Shown here piece by piece: positions 1 to 11,366 of a DNA stretch of 64,000 nucleotides. The notes beneath the pieces were generated by a model. The model worked only from the letters and a program-made list of their open reading frames with translations. It ran no database searches and was not told the origin of the DNA. The position numbers and the translations under genes were made by a program. The first letter of the stretch is position 1; every line of letters starts with the position of its first letter. The DNA is from Phaseolus vulgaris (Eukaryota > Streptophyta > Magnoliopsida > Fabales > Fabaceae), in assembly GCF_000499845.2 (NCBI RefSeq), contig NC_023756.2, positions 36,154,970 through 36,218,969 of the forward strand. Reading direction: 5' to 3'.

Positions 1-78
1 TTTTCAATTCCAATTATTAAATTTCATTGTCTCTTGCCAGACAGCCATTTTCTCAATTGTTGGAGAGAGATGATATGT

Positions 79-112
79 TAAGGTATATATATATATATAT
101 ACACACACAAGT
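79..112 (+). promoter_or_regulatory. AT/AC simple repeat with TATA-like character upstream of MAKR6
   Basis: A run of alternating TA followed by CA dinucleotides lies about 115-145 bases before the chosen ATG at 225. It could serve as the TATA region of the following gene, but low-complexity AT runs are common in this window, so the role is inference from position only. Confidence 0.3.
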
Positions 113-224
113 TAATGATATGCTGAATAAGATTAAGTGAGAGGAGAGGCTTAAGGCTTTGCTTTACACTGTCCAAATTGTGAATTATTTCAAGTGCTTC
201 TTCCACACATTCAAAGTAGAAACC

Positions 225-1145
225 ATGGAAGCTTCTCATCCTCTTTCTATTGAAAGTTTCTCTTACAGTTGGTTAGTGAACCTGAAGCCATCTATAGAAA
301 GCCTTGATGGCTCCCTCAGAGCTTCCCTTGATGCTTCTGATGAAGCTTCCTTCATTGAAATGGACCCAAGAATGCCACCTTCTAAAAGATTCTTCCGAAA
401 CTCCCAAGATTTCAAATTTGACTTCCCAGCTTCACAGTCCCCTCTCACTCTTGTTGATGCTGATGAGCTCTTTTCCAATGGTTACCTCATGCCCCTTTTT
501 GTTGAGTCTTTGAAAATGGAAGCATATGAGGCTTCAGATGCCAATCCAAGTCTACCTTCCTCATCACATGTGCCAAAAATTGCGGTTCCTAATGCTCATT
601 CTAGATGCCCTTCATTGAAAAGGTGCAGAACATTATCAAGGAGAATATTTCAGAAGTATCTCAACTTCTTAAGGCCCTTGTGTAGAAGATTGAGGAGTGG
701 CAAATCAGGTTCAAAACCTGAATCTGTTATTAAAAGAACTGAGTCAGCAAAGAATAGGGGATGCTATTCTGAAACATCCCCACGGATTAGTGTAGCTTAT
801 TCAGCTGATGACTGGCGCAAGTCCTGCGATTCCGAAAGTTCAATTTATGAAGCAGTTCTCCATTGCAAAAGATCCATTGGTATGTTCAAGTTCCATGTGT
901 ATATGTGTATATCATTAAACATGTGTTACGTTCAAGGTTTTAAATAATAGTCACGGTTGTGATCTTGTTGAAATCTTTGACACTGCAAGAAATTACAGAC
1001 AAATGGGGTTGTGATTTGCCAAAAATTGCAGCTGTAGACTATTTTTTAAAACTTAATTTTGCGTTTACTTGATGTCATTTTGTTCATATTTTGTGTATCT
1101 AACAAACATTTTGATACTTTACTCATTGCAGAGAGAATGAATTAA
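225..1145 (+). CDS. MAKR6: Probable membrane-associated kinase regulator 6 (MAKR family)
   Basis: MAKR proteins are plant-specific plasma-membrane-associated proteins related to BKI1 that modulate receptor kinase signalling. The start at 225 (ATG in an aaccATGg context) opens with MEASHPLSIESFSYSWL, followed by a Ser/Asp/Glu-rich stretch ending in FIEMDPRMPPSKRFF, both hallmarks of the MAKR6 group as I know it. A Lys/Arg-rich middle part (about residues 128-175) could bind acidic membrane lipids, and the C-terminal part reads SIYEAVLHCKRSI. I infer two exons: 225-879 with a GT donor at 880, and 1132-1145 after a CAG acceptor, adding only E-R-M-N and TAA. Read through without splicing, the frame runs unlike the family to 947. 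Predicted length is 222 residues. It is the only intact host gene in the window. The splice model is inference. Confidence 0.78.
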
Positions 1146-2898
1146 GGATGCTGCCAAAGGGTTCAATTTGGAGATAAAAAATTAAAGAGAAAAGAGAAGA
1201 TAAAGGGAAAAGGGAGATGATCAAGGCTAAACCATCATCAGCCACTCCTCTGCTCCATCATCCTCTGCTTGAATGATTAAAAAATGTCAATAGGAAATAA
1301 AGATGTGGTTGGTCAAGCATTATTCAAGAACTATGATCAAATTCTGAAAAAAAGAAGAAGAAAAAATACAGTACAATTTTGTTTGTTCATCTAATTATTA
1401 TGAGAAGGAACACTTTTACTAAAGATTAGAATCTGCCTCCTATTTCAGTAAAGTTATTCTTCAACTGATTTTTGGATTCAGAAATGTGTGTTACAGATCA
1501 ATTATGTATATAAGATTCTGATAACTTGGTATATATCTTATCTCCTATGTTGTTGCCTCCCTATTCCATAAACATGATCTATGACATGCTTTGAAAGAGG
1601 GTTTTTGATTTTATCTTTCTCCCTCTCTCTCTCACTGTCTGGCTCTCTCTTCTTGTTCTCTTGTGGATGTGAAAGTAAGAAAATTGGAAGATGGAAAAGT
1701 TTTGAGACAAGAGATTTAAGAAAGTGAGAAGTTTGAAAAATTCTCTGCAAACTTGACAGACTTGTCAGTTATGCAAATTTCAAGGCAATGATGAAGAAAC
1801 GACACTTATGGAGACAAAATCTGACGACAAATGTGCGGAGCCATTGAATTGTATGTGGACACTTTTAGCACAAATTCATAAAAAATCTAATGATGGAGAA
1901 ATAATGAGTGATTTTTTCTCTTAAATTTTATTTTATATGTACCCCAATTATTACCATTTCTGTTATTTTGAGAAGTCTGGTGTTGTTTCTGACAAAAAGA
2001 TGCATCAGGAACAACGTTGAGGATATTAAGGATTATCTTCAACTGACAGAATAACCAAGATCTGAATAATCATTTACAGAGATGTTTATATTTGGTCAAA
2101 ATACTGGAAGGTGTATTGAAACAAGGTTTGATGAACTTAAATTTTGGTGTGTAATTGCAAAACAAACTTTATCAAGTCAGAGTTTGCAGTGCAAAGTTAA
2201 GAATGTAGAAACTAGAGTTTACATTGGACCTCTGCTACATAGTTATATGTTATTCTTGTACAAGTTTGTAGTAGTAAGTAACTCTTGCATTATGAAATAT
2301 GAGAATCCCCTTTAAACATAAATGTTTTGTAAGTAGAAGAAATTGAATGTAGGGTCAAAAAGATTTATGGCCTCAATATTGAGTTGACTTTACAAACCCA
2401 TCCTTAAGCTTACTGGTAGTGTTAACTTTATTCTTTATTGTGGGCCTAAATTCTCTCACAAGATCTGGGACAATATTTAATTCCTAGTTCAAATAAGATT
2501 ATCTTGTTTTTTGAAAAGAAAAATGTTGAAAACTATAAAGAAAGCGACCACTTATAAAACTATTAGTTTAAATGCATGTTTAGGAGCATAAGATTCCATG
2601 AAAATGGAATTTGATTATTTTTTAATGAATGGTTAATATTCTTCTTTTTGTTTCTTTTTTTCTTTCTATTTTATCCTTTTTCTATTTCTTTCATGTCTCT
2701 ATATTCTCTCTTCCACCCTATCCCTTTGCTCGAGATCGTAAATGAATATCTATGAACTCAAACTAATACAATCAAATATTTTGGGTTGGATTTGATCATC
2801 TTAATCAAACTTAAAGTAGGTAATAAAATTATTTTTCATTATTATGTATAATAAATATATATAGTCAGGGATATAAAAACAAAAAATTATTTACTTTG
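1146..2898. other. 3' flank of MAKR6 and intergenic DNA
   Basis: An AATAAA at 1296-1301 is a plausible polyadenylation signal for MAKR6. A CT-rich stretch lies at about 1610-1660. A 77-codon open frame at 2082-2315 resembles nothing I recognise and has no supporting context. No other gene is visible. Confidence 0.4.
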
Positions 2899-3943
2899 CT
2901 CAAAATTATTACAGATTTTTTGTGCATATTAATATTAACACTAAAAATATGTCACTTACTGAAATAATTGCAGTGAAATAACTTGCTCTCTCAATAATTG
3001 CATGTTACTTTTATATATACTCCAACATCCATGTAATTTATTTGGGATCAAAATAGAAATAATAAAATTAACATTTCATTGAACATTGAAAAGTGAAAAT
3101 ATTGGTCTGCTTAAAAACTAAAACCACGATAATTTTGAGATAGAATAGTACTTTTGGAGATCTAATATGACATTAAGAAACTAGAATTACCTTTTTCTTG
3201 AGTAATTAAGAATGAATCTTTAATTACTTTTAGATAGTATTTTGCATTAGGAGTAAGTTTAGCACGAGTGAAGTAGTGAAGAAAGAGAAGAAAGAAATAT
3301 GAAATAGGCATGAAATAAATAATATTGATTATGCCTTTCAATTTATTTTTTTTCAATTCTGAATAAAATTTAGGCTAATTTAATGAGATTAATTAATGCT
3401 AAAACTTTTTTAATTTAATTGAAGTTTATTTTTAATGTATTATTTTTATTTCAAGTTGAAAGAAAAGAACGGAAGTTTAAAATAAATACGTATTTTTTAA
3501 ATGAAAATAGTACAGATGTTACTAACTAATTGTTTAATATGTGTGAATAAAACTTTTTTATTATATTAAAGGAATAATTATTTTATTAAGGTAGAAGAAT
3601 TTTTTTCATTTTGCTATATATATTAGTTGATTGAGATTGTCTATGGTTAGAATTAGGCAATTATAATTAGTGCGAAATGGTATAATTTGACAGGGTTGTT
3701 TTAAATGGAAATTTAAGTTGAGGGGAAGCTTCCTCTTATTAATGGTATGTTGTTCCCAATTAGTTGACTACTTATATGAGACCTATTCATAATTAACTCA
3801 TCCAGCAAAACTTATCTTGGTGATGGGATGACTATGACTTATGCCAACTTGTTTGACAACTAATGGGGTTCAAGAATGATGTGCTATTCATAAATATTTA
3901 TTAGATCCTACCTTAAGTGTTTCATCAAAAGCAGTAGTTAATA

Positions 3944-3947
<4 letters not shown>

Positions 3948-3976
<29 letters not shown>
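3948..3976. repeat. (TA)n microsatellite
   Basis: An uninterrupted TA dinucleotide run. The equivalent site in copy B (about 15860-15890) has only a short AT stretch, so the repeat expanded or shrank after the duplication. Confidence 0.9.
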
Positions 3977-3979
<3 letters not shown>

Positions 3980-4015
3980 TGTAGTAACTTAAATGTTGTG
4001 TTTAGAATTTTTTTT

Positions 4016-4800
4016 TTCTTGCCAGTTGACTTTCTCGTCGGTTGACTCTAATGACAAGCTCTAACTCCGATCAGTTTATGAAATCTGTTATACGTCTTGT
4101 TGCACTAAACGTGACTCCGTTTGAAACAGAGGGGGGCACTATCTGTTGATCACACTCCGACGATCAAGTCAGTAAGAGTTTACTAAAACAAAGAAGTATC
4201 CAGTTTCGGTCTAAAAAACAACGTACTTTTATTTGGGGTCTCAAGTCCCTTTTATAGCTTGTCTCTTGTAACAGCTTCCTCCTATGAGAATCTAATCTCA
4301 ACTGAAAGCGCATGTAACAGGAAAAACATTTTGTTTATGGGTGCCTTCTCTCGAGGTGCTACAATAGAAAGCGTTCTTATCGCTAATAGAGCTTAAAATA
4401 ATAACAGAACAACCACCTGTCAACAAGACACCATCTTAAACGCCAACCACAGAGAAGTATTTTGCTTACATGGGCACCCTTACCCATGGTGCAACGTTAT
4501 CTTTTACTATGCATGCAACTTAACCACCACGTGCCCTAGAATACCCACATTCATAAGTTAAAAGATATTTACGTGACCTAACCACCGCATGTACTACACG
4601 TACCTCTAGGTTCGTAAATAGCCTTGACTAATAACCTTATATTAGCGCACCAAGATATTGTTTTAATTACGTTCCCACGGGCTTATAAACAAAACTAGAC
4701 CTAACACATGACCCACTTTATAGGCCCAACAGCCGAGCTGGCCTACTTACACTATACACCAAACTCCGATCATTGAGCATTGAGCTCTTAGGGCTATGTA
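4016..4800 (-). repeat. LTR-like retroelement relic (shared by both duplicated copies)
   Basis: This stretch is richer in GC than its surroundings. Its TGTTGATCACACTCCGACGA, read on the minus strand, resembles sequence in the LTR at about 8285-8310. The equivalent in copy B is about 15925-16720, so the insertion predates the duplication. Exact ends and target duplication were not found. Confidence 0.4.
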
Positions 4801-5405
4801 CAGTACACTTTTTAATCTAATTCATTCTCAGAAGAAGAAAATTGGCATTTATATGAAACAATTTCTCTTCCCCTAATTACTTGGTAAGAATTAAATAAAT
4901 TAATTTAAAATACTTGAAAATACTCTGAACCTTGTAAAAAACAAGTAAGATTGTTAACATAATTTGTAACATAAATCTATAACATAAGGATAAATAAAAT
5001 CGGTGTGTATAAAAAAAAATGTAATTCATGACAGTTGAATCAAACTCTTATCCATAAATCAAAACTTATAATTAATAGTTAATATATTAACTTTTTCTAG
5101 TTAAAAATTTAACTAACTCAAGCATCATAATTGAAGAGTAACTTTTAATTCATCTAACTTTTATACTTTCACCATGAGACAAATGATGCTTAGTTACAAC
5201 ACCCATGAATTATTATAAATATATTTATGTCCTATAAACTTGTATGAGTAGATGGAGATTCAAATATTTATCAATTACTTTTTAGGTTTACAATATCTTC
5301 TTGTATTTCGAATTTGTTCTAAAATGTGGGGAAATTAGTAAAGAATTTATAAAAAAATTAAAAAAAAAGAAAATGTAGAATTTGACTCATATGATTGAAA
5401 AGATA

Positions 5406-5773
5406 CACTTAAAAAAATCATGAAATATAAACCAATTTTAGAAACAAAAAATAATTAGTCTATTGTGATTAAATTAGATACCATTTTAGAGACTAAAAAA
5501 AAATTTGGTTTCTATTATTGTTAAATAGTTTCTAAATTGGTATCTAATTAGCTACCAATGTTTTAACTACTAATTACTTAGATTCTAAATTTGGTAGCAA
5601 AAACCTTGATTGCTAATTAGATACCAATTTAGAAACCATTTAGCAATAATAGAAATTAATTTAGAAACTAAATTTTTTTTCGTCTTTAAAATAATCTCTA
5701 ATTTAGTCATTATATCAATTAATTATTTTTTGTCTCTAAAATTGGTTTTTATTTCATGATTTTTTTTTTAGTG
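5406..5773. mobile_element. CACTA-type MITE (foldback, 368 bp)
   Basis: The element starts CACTTAAAAAAATCATGAAA and ends with the inverted counterpart TTTTAGTG. The inverted repeats run for well over 60 bases and most of the element folds on itself. It is flanked by a 3-bp ATA duplication (5403-5405 and 5774-5776). Copy B has the uninterrupted site with a single ATA at 17300-17302, which proves insertion after the duplication. A 3-bp target duplication and CACT(A/T) ends are the signature of the CACTA superfamily. It encodes no protein. Confidence 0.9.
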
Positions 5774-6421
5774 ATACGTTTAATTAATTGCAACTCAACC
5801 TTAGTGGGAAATGTAAAAGTAATATAATTATAAGACTATAAATCCCAACATACAAATGGAGAAGTATATGAAGTAAGTTATAATGTTAAATTCTTTTATA
5901 CGTTTTGTTTTACAGATTTTTTTTTTTCATTCTCCACAAATAATAAGAATATTTATTCTTAACTCTTTGTATAAAATAAAATCATTTTCATTTTTAGAAG
6001 GTTACTGAAAATTATTCTTTACATTTTATTCTCATAAAAACTTCATTATTATATTAATCCAATTTTTTATTTGTGTTAAGTAGTAGAAAAGTTACATTCC
6101 CATGTAAATGTGAGGGATTATTTTCTAACTTCCCTATAATTCTTATTTTAGATAGTTTAAAATTTAAATGAATTTGTTTAAATATTAAGAGTTAATGAGA
6201 AGAGGTCTGAGTTCGTAAACTTGTCCTTCTTTAATTTTATTGGGTTGGCTTGGCAATTATGTTGAGCTTTACAAGTATGTGAACAGAAAATCATAAAAGG
6301 TTTAGTGAAAGCAAATTGCATTTTTGATAGAAATGCCTGGATCATATAAAATGAATTCAATACTTCATGTTCAATGAATTCTACATGTTTGATCTCTTAC
6401 AATAGACTCCTCTCCTTTACA

Positions 6422-7019
6422 CACTACAACAAATATCAACACAAACTGTGATCGAAAATGTAGAAATTGTAAGTTAAACTTTACACAACAATTTTTCATA
6501 GGTAGACATGACTATTTATAATAAGAAGAGAACAATTTTAAAACTGTTGTTTAAAGTCATGACAATAATTACAATTTTACTTTCACTTTATTTTAAAATG
6601 GTTTATACCACAATTATATTCTATTGCATTTGGATTTAATGTTTGTTTTATATTAAATACATTTTTCTAAATTTTGTATAGATGGTTCATACAAAAGTTT
6701 AACATGGAAACAATTAATCCATAATTACCATTTAAAAAGTGGACAACACTTTAGAAAACATTAATAGAAAAAAATAAATATAATTGAATTTATAATAAAT
6801 AAAATTCACACATATATTTCAATGTTAGTGTTAAAAGTTTAAAATCAAAATAATAATTTTTTTTATCAAAATTAAAATTACAAAACTTAGTTTAAAAACA
6901 TGATGTCTAGATTTTTTTTATTATATAAAAATTACAAAATTATCTTTATTATCTTTTAAATTAAAAATAAGACAAAATATAATATGTTAAATATTTTAAA
7001 ACATTATATAAATTTTGAT
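6422..7019. repeat. Fragment beginning with a CACTA-like terminus
   Basis: CACTACAACAAATATCAACA resembles the end of a CACTA element, but no matching inverted end was found. The stretch is very AT-rich and is repeated at about 20080-20700, where the end has mutated to CACTACGACAAA. The identification is tentative. Confidence 0.3.
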
Positions 7020-7490
7020 AAAAGCCAATTGATTCTGTATCGGTAGGGTTCGCACGACGAAGGTCATCTCTTTATCCCATCAATGGACCGATCGACATTA
7101 CGAATCCAATTATGCTTAAGTAGTATTAGTGAAGCTAACCAACAGTTAAGAGCTAGGTAATGTATTCATCAACGTGACCCAGCTCCCTAATCCGACCCAG
7201 TAAGAAAGATCCACTAAAATAATATAAATAGAACAAATTCCAAGAATCAAGTATGTCATTACACAGTACTTAGAATACCGAGTGTCGAATACTAAATCTG
7301 ACTTGAGCGTCAGAGTGTTTTCTGCGGGTACCATCTGAGTTTGGATTTCGTGAAGATCAAAGAGTGGAGCGAGTAGGGGAGAGGGAGGAACTTGCAGGGA
7401 GAGGAACTGAAGTGCAAAGTCACCGACTGACCAAGGAATTAGAAGAGTAGCTTCAATCGTTTTATGTGCCCCAACCCCGTTCGAGAACAA
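7020..7490 (-). pseudogene. Truncated retroelement ORF and flank (copy A)
   Basis: Read on the minus strand, 7146-7490 is open, and its C-terminal half (TLKSDLVFDTRYSKYCVMTY onward) matches the homologous relic at 20798-20986 in copy B with a few replacements. In copy B the frame continues upstream into a longer gag-like ORF, whereas here the similarity breaks at about 7425. It is therefore a 5'-truncated piece of the same element. The function of the encoded segment is not recognisable. Confidence 0.5.
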
Positions 7491-7499
7491 ATTCTAATT

Positions 7500-8416
7500 G
7501 AAATAAAAATGTTTTAGCAAATTAATTTGTTTAATATTTCAATAATTTTTTTATTTAATAGTTAAGTACTATTAATTTTATTTGTTTGCCAAATATCACG
7601 ATTTTGAGTCATTCAAACTTAAAAAAGAAGAAAATTCCTAACAAAAGTATTAACAAAAGGGATAAATGGCCGACAGATGGCATTCGACTACGACGACTAC
7701 ATGTTTAGTGTTGTACTGGATAGGAATGCTTGGGACCTCGGTCCAAGTATTTGGCTATGGTTAGCTTGGCTTTGGGTCCAAAAGCGAGTCATGGACTTGA
7801 CCCAATTTTAATGGTAAGCCCGGTAAAGGATAATTAAAGAGTAAAAAATAATAAGTTTGGTTATATGTTATTATAATGCATACGTTAGTTAAATATATAT
7901 GTGAATATAAAACTGTTAGTTGAATATATATCAATATATAAGTTGTAAATTAAATATATATGTGAATATAAAGTTGTTAGTTGAATATATATGAATATAC
8001 AAGTTGTTAATTGAATATATATGTTAATAAAGTTGTTAACTAAGTAGCAAGCACCTGTGAATAAAGGTGCACAAGATTCTCTTTTGTTGTTAACAGTGTG
8101 AGTAAAGGTGTCCGTAGGCAGAATATTTTTCTTTTATATATGCTTTCAGTTGAGATTATATTCTCGTGAGTCAAAGTTGTTAAAGAGATAACTATAAAAG
8201 GACCTTGAGACATCCGGAAAAGGTACGTTGTTTCTGGATACTTGAGAGTGAAACTGTTTACTATTTTGTATGCTCTCACTCACTTGATCATCGGAGTGTG
8301 ATCAACAGGTAGAGACCCCTCTGTCTCGTCGGAGAGTTTTTCCAGTGCACCAAGAGGAGACAAACTAGAAGCGGATCTCTCCATTCAGTCCAACAGAAGG
8401 CCAATTGGCGAGAACA
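7500..8416 (+). repeat. Presumed 5' LTR of a Ty3/gypsy-like element
   Basis: The right border is well defined: the LTR ends in ...GAGAACA at 8416, two bases before a primer-binding-site-like TGGCGCCCACTGTAGGG. The left border is not clear. The region contains a tandem repeat of about 30 bp and an AT-rich first half. It precedes the gag reading frame that starts at 8486. No 3' LTR is present because the element is cut at 14800. Confidence 0.5.
7885..8041. repeat. Tandem repeat, period about 30 bp, five copies
   Basis: Units built on GTTAGTTGAATATATATGAA are repeated five times head to tail with small changes, inside the presumed LTR. Confidence 0.8.
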
Positions 8417-8418
8417 TT

Positions 8419-8435
8419 TGGCGCCCACTGTAGGG
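8419..8435 (+). other. Primer binding site-like sequence
   Basis: TGGCGCCCACTGTAGGG lies two bases after the CA that ends the LTR and about 50 bases before gag. TGGCGCCnnnnGTGGGG-like sequences are common plant Ty3/gypsy primer sites. The tRNA was not determined. Confidence 0.65.
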
Positions 8436-8485
8436 CCCGATAAAACTTGATCCCATCTGCATTCGTGATTGAGCCTTCTAACGTG

Positions 8486-8786
8486 ATGAGAAACACAAGG
8501 CAAGGCCCGCAGGAATCTGAAGGAAGCGATGCCCCTATCTTACAGCAACTCATGGATGCCATGAGGGCCCTCCATGAGGCCAACGAGGACCACATATGAG
8601 AGCAAGAACGAATCCAAGAGCGGATCCAAGAAGTAGACAAGGATGAGCAGGAGAGGCTACAAGTGGAAGTCCGAGCTGAGCAAGAGCTTCTGCAGAATCG
8701 CCTGATGGTAGAAACTCAGGCCTCTCAAGCGACAATGGAGACGCACGCGCAAGCCAATGACGAGTTGCGCAAAACCATTGAGGAAT
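8486..8786 (+). pseudogene. Ty3/gypsy-like gag, 5' part
   Basis: The frame from ATG 8486 encodes MRNTRQGPQESEG followed by a Gln/Glu/Arg-rich coiled-coil-like stretch. A TGA at 8597-8599 breaks it. The frame is interrupted after ...IEE by the CACTA element at 8787 and resumes at 14464 when one copy of the AAT duplication is removed. Gag proteins form the cytoplasmic particle that packages retrotransposon RNA. Confidence 0.75.
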
Positions 8787-9468
8787 CACTACAAAAAAAA
8801 TTGTATATTGTGGCGGTTTTTTTCGTATAAAGTGGCGTTTATAACCGCCATAATATACGCTTGTGGCGGTTTCCCAAACCGCCATAGAACTGGCCGCCAC
8901 AAAGTTTAATGTGGCAGTTTTATGTTACCCGCCGCAACACCTGCCACTTTAAACATAGTGTAAGTAGTGGCGGTTTTTATATGTAAGTAGTGTCAGTTAT
9001 AACTGTCGCAATTTACAATCATTGAAGAAGATTTTGGCACCATAATATACGTAAGTAGTGGCGTTTTTAACTGGCGTAATTTTAATACTAAATAAGTAAA
9101 ATTTAACCACTTTTTTATAATCTTTTTTATAATCTATTTTATACAATTATAAAATTTAACCACCACTTTTCTATAATCTTTTTTATAATCTGTTTTATAC
9201 AATTATAAAATTTAACCACCACTTTTTCATAATAAAATAAAATAATGTATAAAGTTATAATCATCCATTCATTTCATTAAAAATTAAAGCACACATAATA
9301 ATGTTCAAATGTTTATATGTAATTGAAAGTTAAAGCACACATAATAATGTTCAAAAGTTTAAAACACATAAAAAGTTTATACATCCCTAATCAAGTTTAA
9401 AATTACAACACATAGTTGTTCAAAAGTTCATACATCCCTAATCAAGTTTAAAATTAAAACACACATCT

Positions 9469-9950
9469 CTAATCAGTTTTGCTTCCGGCACTTGATCCTA
9501 TTACTTGATTAGGTGATGGAGCACCACTTCCATAATCTGATGCCTGAAATAAATAATTTTAAGTTAATGAATTTGTATGTTTATAATTATAAAATAAAAG
9601 ACACCAATAAATATTTAAATATATTAATACCTCATTGGTGGATGCATGAACCAAATTAGCTGTTATTGCAACAAAATGTTCTGGAACGTCTTTTCTTGAA
9701 GCAATATAAGCAAGCAAAGTGTTCATTTGATTTTTCACAGTTGCAAGCTCATTTTCCATTTGAGTTATCTTGTCCTCCACATTTGATGAAGTTGAACTAG
9801 AGGAAACATGGTTCATACCACTTAGCCTTGTTGTGGATCCTTTGAAAGCAAGGCGGGGACAAGCTCCATATGATAACCCTCTAACTCGACCCGGATGCTC
9901 CTTACCAAATATGATACCAATTGGATCTTCTTTAGTATTGGCAACATGTT
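9469..9950 (-). pseudogene. C-terminal exons of a plant En/Spm (Ptta-type) transposase
   Basis: Exon 9950-9631 encodes KEHPGRVRGLSYGACP, a segment typical of the C-terminal region of plant CACTA transposases, then a Ser-rich linker and a short coiled coil (VEDKITQMENELATVKNQM). It ends in GAG before a GT donor. After an intron, exon 9543-9469 follows a CAG acceptor and finishes in frame with SDYGSGAPSPNQVIGSSAG...KTD and TAG. The upstream catalytic part is absent: a stop sits just 5' near 9951. The parallel motif HPGRVR also occurs in CACTA-2. These exons would form the 3' end of any transcript crossing the captured exons. Confidence 0.8.
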
Positions 9951-10191
9951 AAGAATATGATATACAAATAATTAATATTAATATGATAAAACATAAAAAC
10001 AATTGTAAAAGTATTAGATGTTATGAATTAGGTTAACTAAAAGATTTAATACAACTCACTCAATCTAAAATAAAATAATAAACTATATAAACAACATATA
10101 ATAAACTATATGAATTGTATTAAGCAATATTCAAAATACATTAATTTATAAAATCTGATATAATTGGTGAGTAATTTGTCTTTGAACGTAC

Positions 10192-10253
10192 CCTTTTGGG
10201 TGCTGCCTCAAGAGCAATTTTTGTCCTATGACTCCTAATTATCCAAAGAAGTC
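10192..10253 (-). pseudogene. Exon-like block of unknown origin
   Basis: On the minus strand, a CAG acceptor is followed by 62 open bases encoding LLWIIRSHRTKIALEAAPKR, then a GTACGT donor. It has the look of a real exon and lies between the captured exons and the transposase C-terminus. I do not recognise the protein. Confidence 0.3.
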
Positions 10254-10666
10254 CTGATTCACAAAATGATTCAGATTAGTGCATAAAATACAATAATCAC
10301 CTTACACACTATATTGATAGCTTGTATTAAAAGAGTAGGGTAAGAATATTCCAAACAAGTGACATCCAACTTAAATAAATCAATAAATATTCAAATGTAC
10401 ATTATAATCCATAGAATCTGGAAGAAATGACAAACTACCATAAGTACTGTTACTCTGCTTCTTTTTCCCACTCATACGGTTACTCTGCATCATCATGATC
10501 TTGCAGTCATAAAGCACAACTTTACGAACTTAATGAAGCTTTGAAACCTAAATCATCTTTACCTTACAAGATTGTTTCGTGCCACCACATGGTCAAACAA
10601 ATCCCTAGTTAATTACAGTAATAATAGTTATAAATGTCTCTAAGAGCTTATTTTTGTTTATTAAAG

Positions 10667-10926
10667 GGGATTGGTATCTTGCTTGATGGTCTCTATGGAA
10701 CTGGAACAGGTTCCACTGTATCTGTGTAAGTTGCCCTTTAGGAATCACTAATACTAGTTGATCCCTGCATACGACCTTATATGATTATATCTTTCTATGA
10801 TAGCTTGATGAGCTTTAATGGTTGGTTATTCTAGGGAAAATGTGGAACTCCTTGGTCTAACCCGTGTTGGAAGTCGCAGAGTTGTTCAAATCTCTGCTGG
10901 TTTTATGATATTTTTCTCAACTTTAG
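10667..10926 (+). pseudogene. Captured exons of a nucleobase-ascorbate transporter (NAT)
   Basis: Two exons are visible on the plus strand. 10667-10725 encodes GIGILLDGLYGTGTGSTVSV and ends at a GTAAG donor. 10835-10926 follows a CTAG acceptor and encodes ENVELLGLTRVGSRRVVQIS, then AGFMIFF, ending at a GTCAGT donor. Joined across the intron, the phase is kept (GT|G). These are conserved core segments of plant NAT (uracil/xanthine/ascorbate permease) proteins, integral membrane transporters. Only a small central part is present. It lies antisense to the transposase exons, with its intron retained, so it was captured as genomic DNA rather than cDNA. Confidence 0.85.
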
Positions 10927-11129
10927 GTCAGTATTGATGTTTCAAACACAAGTTTTGACTATAATAATACTATAATAATCTTAAACAGTGTTTTAATAAT
11001 CAATTGCTGCAAGCATGTACTAGCAGATCAATTCAAATCAAAGCAATCATTAATCAAAATGGTGATCAGTGCAACAAATAGGTGAAGGGTTTGAAGGCAC
11101 TTACTACTTCCAAATAGGTAGGAGCTAGT

Positions 11130-11191
11130 CTTTCTGTTCCTCTCCAGATGCTTCCTAATTGAAACTGCCTTCTTAATCAAATGGTACAGAT
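11130..11191 (-). pseudogene. Captured exon fragment of ribosomal protein S13 (uS15)
   Basis: After a CAG acceptor (11194-11192) the minus strand encodes (D)LYHLIKKAVSIRKHLERNRK, a highly conserved stretch of cytosolic 40S ribosomal protein S13. Similarity stops after NRK, and no GT donor follows there, so the exon is truncated. The acceptor coincides with a perfect 20-bp palindrome at 11181-11200. Confidence 0.82.
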
Positions 11192-11250
11192 CTGTACCAT
11201 TTCTTCTTAATAAAAAGAAAAAAGTTTAAAAAACCTAAAGTATTTCTTAC

Positions 11251-11366
11251 CAAGCCTTTCAGGATTTCCTTCAATCTGCATAAAAAGCTCTCGTGCAGCT
11301 TCAACTATGCCTGAATGCCCAAGGTGGGGGAATGATGAAGTCACATCATAATGAATGTAGTTGCAA
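11251..11366 (-). pseudogene. Captured exon, possibly from a class 3 lipase-like protein
   Basis: A TTTGCAG acceptor precedes 116 bases of open frame on the minus strand, encoding CNYIHYDVTSSFPHLGHSGI then VEAARELFMQIEGNPERL, followed by a GTAAG donor. The intact splice sites and lack of stops support a genuine exon. The GHSGIVEAAR pattern recalls plant lipase class 3 (alpha/beta hydrolase) proteins, but the catalytic GxSxG is not in this exon and the family call is tentative. Confidence 0.45.

Larger units (their letters stand above)
2899..7425. repeat. Segmental duplication, copy A
   Basis: From the shared start CTCAAAATTATTACAG this segment matches 14801-21075 in the same orientation base for base over long runs, with scattered substitutions and small indels. 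Matching stops near 7425, inside a retroelement relic. Compared with copy B it has gained a MITE at 5406-5773 and lacks the 2.1 kb equivalent to 17893-20035. The junction near 6376 reads directly into sequence matching 20036. Confidence 0.85.

Noticed and set aside
263..478. Open frame antisense to MAKR6
   Set aside because: It mirrors the conserved coding strand and has no protein similarity or start context.
7885..8041. CRISPR-like spaced repeats
   Set aside because: Head-to-tail degenerate tandem repeats without unique spacers, in plant retroelement DNA.
8288..8900. Minus-strand open frames over the LTR/gag region
   Set aside because: They are shadows of the plus-strand gag, and one runs across the CACTA insertion border.
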